From: Nocardioides turkmenicus | GTDB taxonomy: Bacteria > Actinomycetota > Actinomycetes > Propionibacteriales > Nocardioidaceae | NCBI RefSeq assembly: GCF_011045035.1 | Contig: NZ_JAALAA010000022.1 | Location: 1-64,000 of the forward strand | Reading direction: 5' to 3' | Length of the DNA: 64,000 nucleotides | Shown: positions 8,336-17,671 of the stretch, piece by piece | Numbering within the stretch: the stretch's first letter is position 1 | Layout: the number at the start of each line of letters is the position of its first letter | The notes under the pieces: model-generated | What the model was told of the DNA's origin: nothing | Databases searched by the model: none | Seen by the model: the letters and a program-made list of their open reading frames with translations, nothing else | Translations under genes and position numbers: made by a program

Positions 8336-8386
8336 GGTTAGGTGAGGCGGGCTTGCTCCGCAACGGCGGCGTCCGGCCGGCGGGGC

Positions 8387-8392
8387 TACGAT
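8387..8392 (+). promoter_or_regulatory. -10 element for a leaderless transcript
   Basis: TACGAT ends 7 nt before the GTG at 8399, the spacing expected if transcription begins on the start codon. There is no ribosome binding site. Confidence 0.55.
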
Positions 8393-8398
8393 CAGCGA

Positions 8399-9637
8399 GT
8401 GCGCATCGAGACGATCCCCGGACTGGTCCTGATCGAGCACGAGATCGAGGTGCCCCTGGACCATCTCGGCGGCGGGCCGGAGACGCTGACCGTCTTCGCC
8501 CGCGAGGTGCTCCGCCCGGGCGATCCCGACGACCGTGACGCGCTGCTCTTCCTCCAGGGCGGTCCGGGCGGGGAGAGCCCGCGCCCGATCGACCTCCCGA
8601 TGGTGCCCGGCTGGCTGGAACGGGCGCTCGAGGACTACCGACTGATCCTCCTCGACCAGCGGGGGACCGGGCGGTCGACACCGCTCACCGCGATGACCGG
8701 GATGAGCCCGCAGGCGCAGGCCGACCATCTGGCCCACTTCCGCGCCGACTCGATCGTCGAGGACGCCGAGCTCCTCCGCTCTCACCTGGGCATCTCGCGG
8801 TGGTCCCTGCTCGGTCAGTCCTTCGGCGGCTTCTGCTCGCTGCGCTACCTCTCGACCCACCCCGAGTCGCTGCGCGAGGTGCTGTTCACCGGGGGAGTGC
8901 CGCCGGTCGGCCTGCCCGTCGACGAGATCTACGCCGCCACGTTCGCCCGCACGATCGAGCTCACCGAGCGCCACTACGCCCGCTTCCCCGGCGACCGCGA
9001 CCGGATGCGCGCGCTGGTCGAACGCTGCGACGCCGGCGAGATCCGGCTCCCGCACGGCGGCCTGCTGTCTTCCCGCCAGGCGCGCTCCATCGGCAACCGG
9101 CTCGGCATGGCCGGCGGCTCCGAGCAGATCCACTACCTCCTCGAGCGTGACCCGGCCGGCCTGGGATTCGGGCACGAGGTCGCCTCGCTGCTGCCGTTCA
9201 GCGGACACGCGCCGCTCTACGTACTCATCCACGAGGCCTGCTACGCCGACGCCCAGGCCACCCGCTGGGCCTCCGCGCGCGTGCAGCCCGCGGCGTACGA
9301 GGAGGACCCGACCCTGCTCACCGCTGAGCACCTGTTCCCGTGGCACCTCACCGAGGACCCGCTGCTGGCGCCCTTCGCCGAGGCGGCCGACCTGCTCGCC
9401 GAGCGCGAGTGGCCGAGCCTCTACGACCCGAGCGCGCTCGCCGCCGTCGACGTCCCGTGCGCCGCGGCCGTGTACTACGACGACCCCTACGTCCTGCGCG
9501 AGCACTCCCTCGCCACCGCCGACCTGGTCCCCACCCTGCGCCCGTGGATCACCAACGCCCATCTCCACAACGGCGTCCAGGTCGCTCCCGAGGAGGTCCT
9601 GGGCCGCCTCATCGACATGGTCCGCGGGCGGGTCTGA
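8399..9637 (+). CDS. Alpha/beta hydrolase, proline iminopeptidase type
   Basis: A 412-residue serine hydrolase, probably cutting N-terminal proline or a similar residue from peptides, cytosolic as no signal peptide is seen. The oxyanion stretch LFLQGGPGGESPRP, the DQRGTGRST motif and the nucleophile elbow GQSFGGF are classical for the S33 prolyl aminopeptidase group; the catalytic His is probably in ITNAHLHNG near the end. I prefer GTG 8399 to an in-frame GTG at 8342 because of the promoter spacing. It is divergent from the biotin operon and shares its control region. Confidence 0.85.
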   Translation: MRIETIPGLVLIEHEIEVPLDHLGGGPETLTVFAREVLRPGDPDDRDALLFLQGGPGGESPRPIDLPMVPGWLERALEDYRLILLDQRGTGRSTPLTAMTGMSPQAQADHLAHFRADSIVEDAELLRSHLGISRWSLLGQSFGGFCSLRYLSTHPESLREVLFTGGVPPVGLPVDEIYAATFARTIELTERHYARFPGDRDRMRALVERCDAGEIRLPHGGLLSSRQARSIGNRLGMAGGSEQIHYLLERDPAGLGFGHEVASLLPFSGHAPLYVLIHEACYADAQATRWASARVQPAAYEEDPTLLTAEHLFPWHLTEDPLLAPFAEAADLLAEREWPSLYDPSALAAVDVPCAAAVYYDDPYVLREHSLATADLVPTLRPWITNAHLHNGVQVAPEEVLGRLIDMVRGRV

Positions 9638-9789
9638 CGCGGTGAAGGTCTTCCGCGCTGCATCCTTCCTGCTCACCATGGTGGCCGCCCGCGCTCTCCG
9701 ACATCGTCGCCGGCCTGGTGGCGCGTCTGCCCTCCCGCGCGAGGGCGTACGCCGGCCGAGTCTGAGCCGAATCTGTCAGACTCTCGCCC

Positions 9790-10335
9790 GTGGGCATCGA
9801 GGTGAGGGCGTACGACCCGAGTTGGCCGATCCGGTTCGAGGAGGTCGCCGAGATCCTGCGGAAGGCCCTCGCGGACGGCCCGGAGGCGAGCATCGAGCAC
9901 GTCGGCTCGACCTCGGTCCCGGGCCTGGCGGCCAAGCCGATTCTCGACGTCGACGTCATCGTGGCCCCGGAGGACGTCCCGGCCGCCGTCGCCGCCCTCG
10001 AACGGATCGGCTACGTCCACCGCGGCGACCTCGGCGTCGCCGGCCGCGAGGCGTTCCACGCCCCTGACACCGACCCGCGGCGCCACGTCTACGTCTGCGC
10101 CGCCGGCACGCTCAACGTACGTAACCACCTCGCCGTCCGCGACGTCCTGCGCAGCCGCGACGACCTCCGCGACGACTACGCCGCCGTGAAGCTGGCCCTG
10201 GCCGCCGACCCGGCCATGGACATCGACACCTACATCGCCCGCAAGTCCGACGTCCTCCAGAACGTCCTCGCCGTCTCGGACCTGACCGACGCCGAGCGCC
10301 GCCAGATCCTCTCCCTCAACGACCCGAGCCGCTGA
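9790..10335 (+). CDS. GrpB/UPF0157 family nucleotidyltransferase-like protein
   Basis: A 181-residue protein of the GrpB (UPF0157) family, which has a nucleotidyltransferase fold; its substrate is unknown. The family core is clear: a WPIRFEEVAE start, then EHVGSTSVPGLAAKP and DVDVIV, which carry the G-S and D-x-D positions of the fold. The GTG start has CAGACT 7 nt upstream and no ribosome site, so the transcript may be leaderless. Monocistronic. Confidence 0.85.
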   Translation: MGIEVRAYDPSWPIRFEEVAEILRKALADGPEASIEHVGSTSVPGLAAKPILDVDVIVAPEDVPAAVAALERIGYVHRGDLGVAGREAFHAPDTDPRRHVYVCAAGTLNVRNHLAVRDVLRSRDDLRDDYAAVKLALAADPAMDIDTYIARKSDVLQNVLAVSDLTDAERRQILSLNDPSR

Positions 10336-10419
10336 ACACGAGGGGAAGCTGCACACAGTCGTTACGCAGGTGACAGTTGAGGTGCCTCATTCGTCACACT
10401 GGTAACGACCGTGTGCACG

Positions 10420-11289
10420 TCACGCGGTGGCGTCATCGAGATCGAGCCCCATGGGGGACTGCTGGGGGATCTCGCCGGAGGCGACGACGGCCTTGGTCAG
10501 CGGCCGCAGCAGGGTGATGAGGTCCTCGACCTCGACCTCCTCCAACGACGCGTACGCAGTGGCAGCGAGCGCATCGGTCGTCGACTCGATCCCGGCCTTG
10601 GTCTCCCGTCCGGCGTCGGTGAGCGAGCCGCCGTCGGAGGTGACGAGCCCGCGGGAGCGCAGCCCCGTGACGAGGGTGTCCCACTCGGTCTCGTGGATGT
10701 TGCGGGAGGTGGCGTAGACCGAGGGGGAGAGGCCGGTGGCGAGCGCATGGAAGACGTGGGACTCCCGGCCGCCGATCCCGGCGGCGAGCAGGGCGGAGAT
10801 GTGGCCGTCGCCGCGGTGCTCACGGAGCAGCGTGGCGGCGTCCCAGAGAAGGGTGAGCGGGTCGTCGGAGACGGGGAGCGAGCGCAGCGCGGCGTACAGG
10901 GGCCGGCCCTCCAGCGGCGCGGAGAGGGCGGCCCGCGACGCGAGCGCGGCGGCCCGGGCGACGTCGTCGGAGTCGGCCAGCGCGCCGAGGTGGCGGCGGA
11001 GCGCTGCGACGGCACCGGAGCGCCGGGCCTCGTGCGCGGCCTCAGGCGGAGCGTAGGTCCAGGCGTCGGGAAGCGCGCGGGAGACGTGGGAGAGAGCGAA
11101 GTTGTAGAAGACCGCATGGACCACCTCGGCCGGGACGGCCCCCAGCGGGGCGGACCGGGCGGCGAAGTAGCCCATCCAGTAGCCGCGGTAGCCAGCCCCC
11201 TTCAGGAGGGCGATCGGTTCCGGCGAGAAGTAACCCACCGCATGGATCGGCTCGAGCAGCTTCCACAGGCGACGCGCGTTCGGCTCCAT
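10420..11289 (-). CDS. SCO6745-family protein
   Basis: A 289-residue cytosolic protein matching the actinobacterial SCO6745 family, function unknown. The N-terminal part has ARRLWKLLEPIHAVGYFSPE and YWMGYFAARSAPLG; the C-terminal part (about 195-270) reads like a winged helix (WDTLVTGLRSRGLVTSDGGSLTDAG). So it may bind DNA or be derived from a MarR-like module. I start at ATG 11289, where TACCGT lies eight bases upstream, rather than seven codons earlier. It is divergent from glyS. Confidence 0.75.
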   Translation of the reverse strand: MEPNARRLWKLLEPIHAVGYFSPEPIALLKGAGYRGYWMGYFAARSAPLGAVPAEVVHAVFYNFALSHVSRALPDAWTYAPPEAAHEARRSGAVAALRRHLGALADSDDVARAAALASRAALSAPLEGRPLYAALRSLPVSDDPLTLLWDAATLLREHRGDGHISALLAAGIGGRESHVFHALATGLSPSVYATSRNIHETEWDTLVTGLRSRGLVTSDGGSLTDAGRETKAGIESTTDALAATAYASLEEVEVEDLITLLRPLTKAVVASGEIPQQSPMGLDLDDATA

Positions 11290-11448
11290 GGCCACCGACG
11301 GTATCGGCACTCACCTCACCAGCCGAGCGAATTGGCCCGGCGGGCGGCGTACATAACAAAATGACACCACGGATACGATTTCCGCAGATCCCCCAAGCAC
11401 CGTGGCCCGGCAGCCGGCCGGGCTCACCTCGAGCAGAGAGCATTCATC

Positions 11449-12849
<1,401 letters not shown>

Positions 12850-12941
12850 CCCGAGCCTGAGCGACACCGTTACCGGGTCGTAAACGTTGCATGGGGCGTC
12901 CTGCCGCACGATTTCCCGGATGAGTGGGGCAGGATGTCCCC

Positions 12942-13631
12942 ATGCAACGAGCGGGGTCCGTACTCGCCGCATCCGTCACGGGTGCGGTCATGGCCATGTC
13001 AGTGATGGGGTGCAGCGGCACTGCGCCCAGGTCGAACGCGCCCAGGGAATCGGAGAGCGCGTCGGCCTCCGCCTCACCGTCGGCTTCGGCGTCGACCTCA
13101 CCTTCTCCCGGTGCGCTCACCGAGCCCGGCGCCGATCGCAGGCTGGGTGAGACCGCGACGGTCGAGTGGTCACCCAAGGACGGCGTCGACGGCAAGATCT
13201 CGATCACCGTCGCCAGGCTCGAGTCGACCTCCTACAAGCAGACCTTCTCCGGCTGGAAGCTCGACGAGGCGACGCTCGCGCGCGCTCCGTACTTCGTACG
13301 CGCCACCATCAAGAACGACGGCGACACCGACCTCGGCGGCTACGACGCGCCGCTGTGGGGCCTCGACGGCGAGGGCAACCTGGTCGAGGCGGCCGCGTTC
13401 AAGGAGCCGTTCAAGCCCTGCGACGGCAAGGCGCTCCCCAAGCCGTTCGCTCCCGGCGCCACCGCCAACGTCTGCCTGGTCATGCTCGTCCCCGACCAGG
13501 GCAAGCTCGTCGGCGTCAGCTTCCGCCCCTACGAGGAGTTCGACCCGATCACCTGGGAGGGCGACCTGACGCCCTACGCGGCTCCCAAGGCTTCGGCGAA
13601 GCCGAGCCCGTCCGCGTCGCCGTCTTCCTGA
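12942..13631 (+). CDS. Secreted lipoprotein with Ser/Ala-rich linker
   Basis: A 229-residue predicted lipoprotein of unknown function. A signal peptide with lipobox VMGC ends near residue 24. A low-complexity Ser/Ala/Pro spacer (about 30-58) leads to a beta-rich domain of about 150 residues resembling the immunoglobulin-like DUF4352-type telomere of other actinobacterial lipoproteins (the stretch VRATIKNDGDTDLGGYDAPL is typical). It ends in a second Ser/Pro-rich tail. The start is ATG 12942, since the upstream in-frame GTG would put charged residues before the signal. Confidence 0.75.
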   Translation: MQRAGSVLAASVTGAVMAMSVMGCSGTAPRSNAPRESESASASASPSASASTSPSPGALTEPGADRRLGETATVEWSPKDGVDGKISITVARLESTSYKQTFSGWKLDEATLARAPYFVRATIKNDGDTDLGGYDAPLWGLDGEGNLVEAAAFKEPFKPCDGKALPKPFAPGATANVCLVMLVPDQGKLVGVSFRPYEEFDPITWEGDLTPYAAPKASAKPSPSASPSS

Positions 13632-13656
13632 TTTTCCGTACGTCGCGCCCTGGCCG

Positions 13657-13662
13657 GACAAT
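13657..13662 (+). promoter_or_regulatory. -10 element upstream of dus
   Basis: GACAAT ends 7 nt before the ATG at 13670, consistent with a leaderless or near-leaderless transcript. Confidence 0.4.
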
Positions 13663-13669
13663 AGAAGGC

Positions 13670-14806
13670 ATGTCTCTCCCCGGCCCTCTCCAGTTCGGCA
13701 GCCTGACCGTCGACACCCCTGTGGTGCTCGCGCCGATGGCCGGTGTCACCAACGCAGCCTTCCGGCGGCTCTGCGCCGAGCAGGGCGCGGGCCTCTACGT
13801 CTGCGAGATGATCACCTCCCGCGGCCTGGTGGAGGGTGACCAGCACACCAAGGACATGCTCGTCTTCGATGAGGCCGAGACCGTGCGCAGCGTGCAGCTC
13901 TACGGCACCGACCCGGTCTACGTCGGCAAGGCGACCGAGATCCTCTGCGCCGACTACGGCGTGGCCCACGTCGACCTCAACTTCGGCTGCCCGGTGCCCA
14001 AGGTGACCCGCAAGGGCGGCGGGGGAGCGCTGCCCTACAAGCGCGGTCTGCTCGGTGAGATCCTCGAGCACGCCGTGCGTGCGGCCGAGCCCTACGGCGT
14101 ACCGGTGACGATGAAGACCCGCAAGGGCATCGACGACGACCATCTGACCTACATGGACGCCGGCCGGATCGCCCAGGAGAGCGGCGCCGCGGCGATCGCG
14201 CTGCACGGACGTACGGTCGCTCAGGCCTACTCCGGCACCGCCGACTGGGACGCGATCGCGGAGCTGAAGGCGTCCGTCGACATCCCGGTGCTCGGCAACG
14301 GCGACATCTGGGAGGCCGCCGACGCGATCCGGATGGTCGAGGAGACCGGCGTGGACGGTGTCGTCATCGGCCGCGGCTGCCTCGGCCGCCCCTGGCTCTT
14401 CCGCGACCTGGCGGCCGCGTTCGCCGGCGACACGGTGAACGTTCTTCCGAATCTGGGTGAGGTGACGGACATCATGCGCCGCCACGCCGAGCTGCTCTGC
14501 GAGCACATGGGCGAGGAGCGCGGCTGCAAGGAGATCCGCAAGCACATCGCGTGGTACCTCAAGGGCTTCGGAGCCGGTGGCGAGCTGCGCCGCACCCTGG
14601 GTCTGGTGAACAGCCTCGCCGACCTCGACGAGATGCTCGACAAGCTCGACCGTAACGAGCCTTTTCCCACGTCACAGCTGGGTGCGCCGCGTGGACGGCA
14701 GGGTGCGCCGCGGGACAAGGTCGTCCTCCCCGAGGGGTGGCTGGACGACGCCGACGGGCGCGGCTGCGGGTTCGCGGAGAACGTCTCGGAGACCTCCGGC
14801 GGCTGA
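13670..14806 (+). CDS. dusB: tRNA-dihydrouridine synthase (DusB-like)
   Basis: A 378-residue FMN enzyme that reduces uridine to dihydrouridine in tRNA. Clear marks are the start of the barrel VVLAPMAGVTNAAFRRLC, the active-site Cys in NFGCPVPKV, the following RKGGGGALPYKR, the MKTRKGID strand, LHGRTVAQ and the FMN phosphate loop GNGDI and VVIGRGCLGRPW. A helical tRNA-binding domain fills residues 250-330. It is a stand-alone gene; the last 40 residues are variable. Confidence 0.93.
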   Translation: MSLPGPLQFGSLTVDTPVVLAPMAGVTNAAFRRLCAEQGAGLYVCEMITSRGLVEGDQHTKDMLVFDEAETVRSVQLYGTDPVYVGKATEILCADYGVAHVDLNFGCPVPKVTRKGGGGALPYKRGLLGEILEHAVRAAEPYGVPVTMKTRKGIDDDHLTYMDAGRIAQESGAAAIALHGRTVAQAYSGTADWDAIAELKASVDIPVLGNGDIWEAADAIRMVEETGVDGVVIGRGCLGRPWLFRDLAAAFAGDTVNVLPNLGEVTDIMRRHAELLCEHMGEERGCKEIRKHIAWYLKGFGAGGELRRTLGLVNSLADLDEMLDKLDRNEPFPTSQLGAPRGRQGAPRDKVVLPEGWLDDADGRGCGFAENVSETSGG

Positions 14807-14869
14807 CCTCCTGGGCTCGTCCAAACGGGTCTGGAGGGGTGTCTCAGGGCTTCGGAATCAGTCGCTCGA

Positions 14870-15030
14870 CAGGTACAAAACAACGCAAAAACTCGGCAAC
14901 GGAATTGGAATACCCCGTGTCGTGTGTGCTGTACTCAATGCCGTGCCCGACCTTCCCCGACGGGTTTCACTCGATGAAACCTTGGGAAATGCTCGGGCAC
15001 TGACCATGTAATCGAGCAAAGGAATTGCGT
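14870..15030 (+). promoter_or_regulatory. Conserved leader of first wall-protein paralogue
   Basis: This leader shares blocks in the same order with the leader at 16010-16163: GCAAAA, GGnATACCCC, GTGTGCT, ACTCA, TGCCCG, and GAGC(A/G)AAGGA next to the start codon. Conservation outside the coding region suggests a shared promoter and a structured or regulated untranslated leader of roughly 100 nt. I could not match it to a riboswitch class. Confidence 0.5.
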
Positions 15031-15933
15031 GTGGCCGGCAGCCACAGAGGCGACACTCGGGCCGTCCGTAAGACCAAATCAATAGTTGCCAGCGCAGGGG
15101 TCGCAGTCCTCGCCACGGGCGTCGCAGTCGGCGCCGGAGCCGCATTCGTGGAGCCGACCTCCCTGATCACCGAGAACGCAGGCGCTTCGCTCTCCTCGGC
15201 CAAGGCCAACGTGCCGAGCACCCGTGATGACGCGCGCGTCGCCGGGGACCGGCGGGAGACCGTCGTCAGCCGTAACGGAGGCGACCGCGAGTCGGTCTCC
15301 TCGGTGGAGACGCTGACCAAGGGGCCGGAGCAGGTCGAGACCGGCACCGCCAAGGCGGTCAAGCGCTGGACCGACGAGACGCTCAACCTGTGGTCCGCCT
15401 ACGGCAAGCACGCCGCCCAGAGCGGCGAGATCGAGGCCGGCGAGGTGGTCTACGCCACCGGGCGCACCGAGGCCGGCCGCGACGAGATCATCTACGACGG
15501 CGAGGTCGCCTGGGTGACCACCGGCCACCTCGTCGACGAGAAGCCCGAGGCCACCGGCGTCGCAGCCGGCGTGAACACCGCCGCGTGCGGCGACTCCTCG
15601 GTCGAGAGCGGCCTGGTCGCCGATGCCGTCACCGTCTATCGTGCGGTCTGCAACGCCTTCCCGGAGGTCGCCTCGATGACCGTCGGTGGCTGGGACGCCC
15701 ACGGTGAGCACACCTCGGGCAAGGCGCTCGACTTCATGACCTCCGACAAGGCGCTCGGTGACGCGATCGCCGCCTACCTGCAGCAGCATGCAGCGGAGCT
15801 CAACCTCTACGACATCATCTGGTATCAGCGGATCTGGACGCCGGTGCGTGCCTCGGAGGGCTGGCGCTACATGGAGGACCGCGGGTCCACCACCGCCAAC
15901 CACTACGACCACGTCCACGTGTCAACGAACTGA
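15031..15933 (+). CDS. Secreted protein with SH3-like and M15-like (ARB_07466-type) domains, copy 1
   Basis: A 300-residue exported protein, probably acting on the cell wall. An N-terminal hydrophobic segment (about 19-42) follows basic residues. Residues 110-175 form an SH3-like fold (VAWVTTGHLV at its end). From CGDSSVE (about 188) to the end is a domain with GEHTSGKALDFM and a final NHYDHVHV; this H-x3-G-x-A-x-D plus H-x-H layout resembles zinc ligands of M15-type peptidases. Enzymatic activity is inference. The GTG start follows AAAGGA and aligns with the start of the downstream paralogue. Confidence 0.8.
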   Translation: MAGSHRGDTRAVRKTKSIVASAGVAVLATGVAVGAGAAFVEPTSLITENAGASLSSAKANVPSTRDDARVAGDRRETVVSRNGGDRESVSSVETLTKGPEQVETGTAKAVKRWTDETLNLWSAYGKHAAQSGEIEAGEVVYATGRTEAGRDEIIYDGEVAWVTTGHLVDEKPEATGVAAGVNTAACGDSSVESGLVADAVTVYRAVCNAFPEVASMTVGGWDAHGEHTSGKALDFMTSDKALGDAIAAYLQQHAAELNLYDIIWYQRIWTPVRASEGWRYMEDRGSTTANHYDHVHVSTN

Positions 15934-15947
15934 TCTGGTCGCGCACA

Positions 15948-15990
15948 CAGGTCGGCCCGGGCTTTCCAAGCCCGGGCTGACCTGCGTTTT
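15948..15990 (+). terminator. Rho-independent terminator after wall-protein copy 1
   Basis: A 17-bp stem (15948-15964 with 15968-15984, one non-Watson-Crick position) with a TCC loop, followed by CGTTTT. It insulates the second paralogue, which therefore needs its own promoter. Confidence 0.88.
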
Positions 15991-16009
15991 CGGGGCGTTC
16001 GACCGGTTA

Positions 16010-16163
16010 GCAACTTCGCAAAAGTCTGGGGACGATGGCGGGATACCCCTCCAGGTGTGCTTGACTCAGGCGCTGTGCCCGGGTTCGCGACCCAGCTCCA
16101 ACGGGGAGTGGCGACGGGCGTTCTCGGGCGAGACCCCCACATTGTCGAGCGAAGGATTGCACA
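16010..16163 (+). promoter_or_regulatory. Conserved leader of second wall-protein paralogue
   Basis: It lies between the terminator and the GTG at 16164 and shares the ordered sequence blocks described for the leader at 14870-15030, including GGGATACCCC at 16051-16060. It therefore carries a duplicated promoter and untranslated leader. Confidence 0.5.
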
Positions 16164-17201
16164 GTGGCCACCAGCCACAGAGGCGATTATCGAGCTGTCC
16201 GTAGAACCAAGAAGGCCGTAGCGACCGCAGGGATCGTGACGTTCGCGACCGGCGGTGCGATCGGCGCCGGAGTGGCCGCGGCGAACCCCGGCATCGTGAT
16301 CTCCGAGGTGGAGGAGAGGTCGGGTCTCCGGCTTCCGTCGCCGGCTGACCGTCGGATCGAGGCGAGGGCCGACGCCGAGGCGAAGATCCCGGCGCTGCCG
16401 ACGACCCGGGAGGACACCCGGATGTCGAGCGACCGTCGCGAGCTCACCGGCCGGGAGACCACGGTCAGCCGTAGCGGTGAGCGTGGGGCGGGTACGTCGA
16501 CCGACGCGCTGAGCCAGGTCGCGACGATCGAGTCGCTGATCGAGCGCCCGACGTCGGTCAGTGGTGGTGCCCAGAAGGCGGTGCTGCGCTACGTCCAGGA
16601 GGACGTGACGGTCTACGCCTCGTACGGAAAGCGGGCCAAGGAGCTCGGCGGGCTGGAGCTCGGTCGGGCGGTCTACTACACCGGCCGCGACGAGGGCGGT
16701 CGCCAGGAGATCGTCCTGGAGGGCAACCCGGTGTGGATCCCCGAGGGCAACCTGGGCAAGACCAAGCCCGAGCCGCCGCCCGAGCCGACTCCCGCAGCGA
16801 CCCCGACGCCCACGCCCTCGGAGGACGCCCCGGCAGGGCTGGACCTGTCCCCGTGCGGCGACTCCTCGGTGGAGGACGGCCTCGTCCCCGACGCGGTCGA
16901 CCTCTATCGCGCGGTCTGCAACGCGTTCCCCGCGGTCGCCTCGGGCACGACGTACGGCTACGACCCGCACGGCGAGCACATCTCCGGCAAGGCGCTCGAC
17001 TTCATGACCGACGACAAGGAGCTCGGCGACGCGATCGCCGCCTTCGTCCAGGAGCACGCCGGCGAGCTGAACGTCTACGACATCATCTGGTACCAGCGCA
17101 TCTGGACGCCGGTCCGTGCCGACGAGGGCTGGCGTCTGATGGAGGACCGCGGCGACCCCACCGCCAACCACTACGACCACGTGCACGTGGCGGTCAACTG
17201 A
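16164..17201 (+). CDS. Secreted protein with SH3-like and M15-like domains, copy 2
   Basis: A 345-residue paralogue of the preceding gene with the same plan: start MATSHRGDYRAVRRTKK, membrane/signal segment (about 20-45), SH3-like region (about 130-195), then the CGDSSVE domain with GEHISGKALDFM and NHYDHVHV. It differs by a Pro/Thr-rich linker near residues 197-225 and a longer N-terminal spacer. The C-terminal domains are nearly identical in the DIIWYQRIWTPVRA stretch, so this is a tandem duplication with divergence in the linkers. Confidence 0.8.
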   Translation: MATSHRGDYRAVRRTKKAVATAGIVTFATGGAIGAGVAAANPGIVISEVEERSGLRLPSPADRRIEARADAEAKIPALPTTREDTRMSSDRRELTGRETTVSRSGERGAGTSTDALSQVATIESLIERPTSVSGGAQKAVLRYVQEDVTVYASYGKRAKELGGLELGRAVYYTGRDEGGRQEIVLEGNPVWIPEGNLGKTKPEPPPEPTPAATPTPTPSEDAPAGLDLSPCGDSSVEDGLVPDAVDLYRAVCNAFPAVASGTTYGYDPHGEHISGKALDFMTDDKELGDAIAAFVQEHAGELNVYDIIWYQRIWTPVRADEGWRLMEDRGDPTANHYDHVHVAVN

Positions 17202-17229
17202 CCGCGAGTCGGCTCGTCCTGACACAGAA

Positions 17230-17269
17230 CCCGCCGAGTCGGCTCGTCAGGACGAGCCGACTCGGCGGG
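17230..17269. terminator. Bidirectional terminator hairpin
   Basis: A perfect 19-bp stem (17230-17248 with 17251-17269) and a 2-nt loop between convergent genes. A further partial copy of its left arm, CGAGTCGGCTCGTC, occurs at 17205-17218, right after the upstream stop codon. Confidence 0.8.
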
Positions 17270-17274
17270 TGGAA

Positions 17275-17499
17275 TCAGAGAATCGCGCCTCGTGGCGCCA
17301 CTTCGACAGCGGAGACCCCTCGGGCGCACAGCAGCAGCAAACGATCGCCGTGCCTGCAGCGGAGGACGCCGGAGTCGCTCGACAGCACCGCGGCGACGTG
17401 GTCGATGGCCTCGGCCTCGGTCGCCGTCTCGACCTCGCTGTAGGTGACGTCCATGCTGTCGCCGCCGACGAGCCGGACACGCAGGACGATGTCTGACAT
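17275..17499 (-). CDS. Small hypothetical protein
   Basis: A 74-residue soluble protein with no family I recognise. It begins MSDIVLRVRLVGGD and has alternating hydrophobic residues suggesting a small beta-alpha fold, with CRHGDRLLLLCARGV in the second half. Support for it being real is indirect: its stop codon sits 5 bp from a strong bidirectional terminator placed exactly between it and the convergent gene. Confidence 0.5.
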   Translation of the reverse strand: MSDIVLRVRLVGGDSMDVTYSEVETATEAEAIDHVAAVLSSDSGVLRCRHGDRLLLLCARGVSAVEVAPRGAIL

Positions 17500-17671
17500 G
17501 GTCACGTGCCGATCTCTTGCGACATGGACTCGAACAGGAGAATGGGACCGTTTGGCGTCGGCATGACGTCCGCCTCTCGACCGGCACGAGCGGTGTCCGG
17601 GCGGAGAGCTCGTCGTCGGTCAGTCACCCCAAATCTACGCCGGCCACCAAGTCGAGCTCGGCATCACGGTG

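Noticed and set aside
9638..9789. Short open frame between the peptidase and GrpB-like genes
   Set aside because: No ribosome site, Arg-rich shadow composition, and no homologue I recognise.
14870..16163. Cyclic di-AMP (ydaO-type) riboswitch in the two conserved leaders
   Set aside because: Such RNAs often precede wall hydrolase genes, but I could not place the conserved core sequences; left as an unassigned leader.
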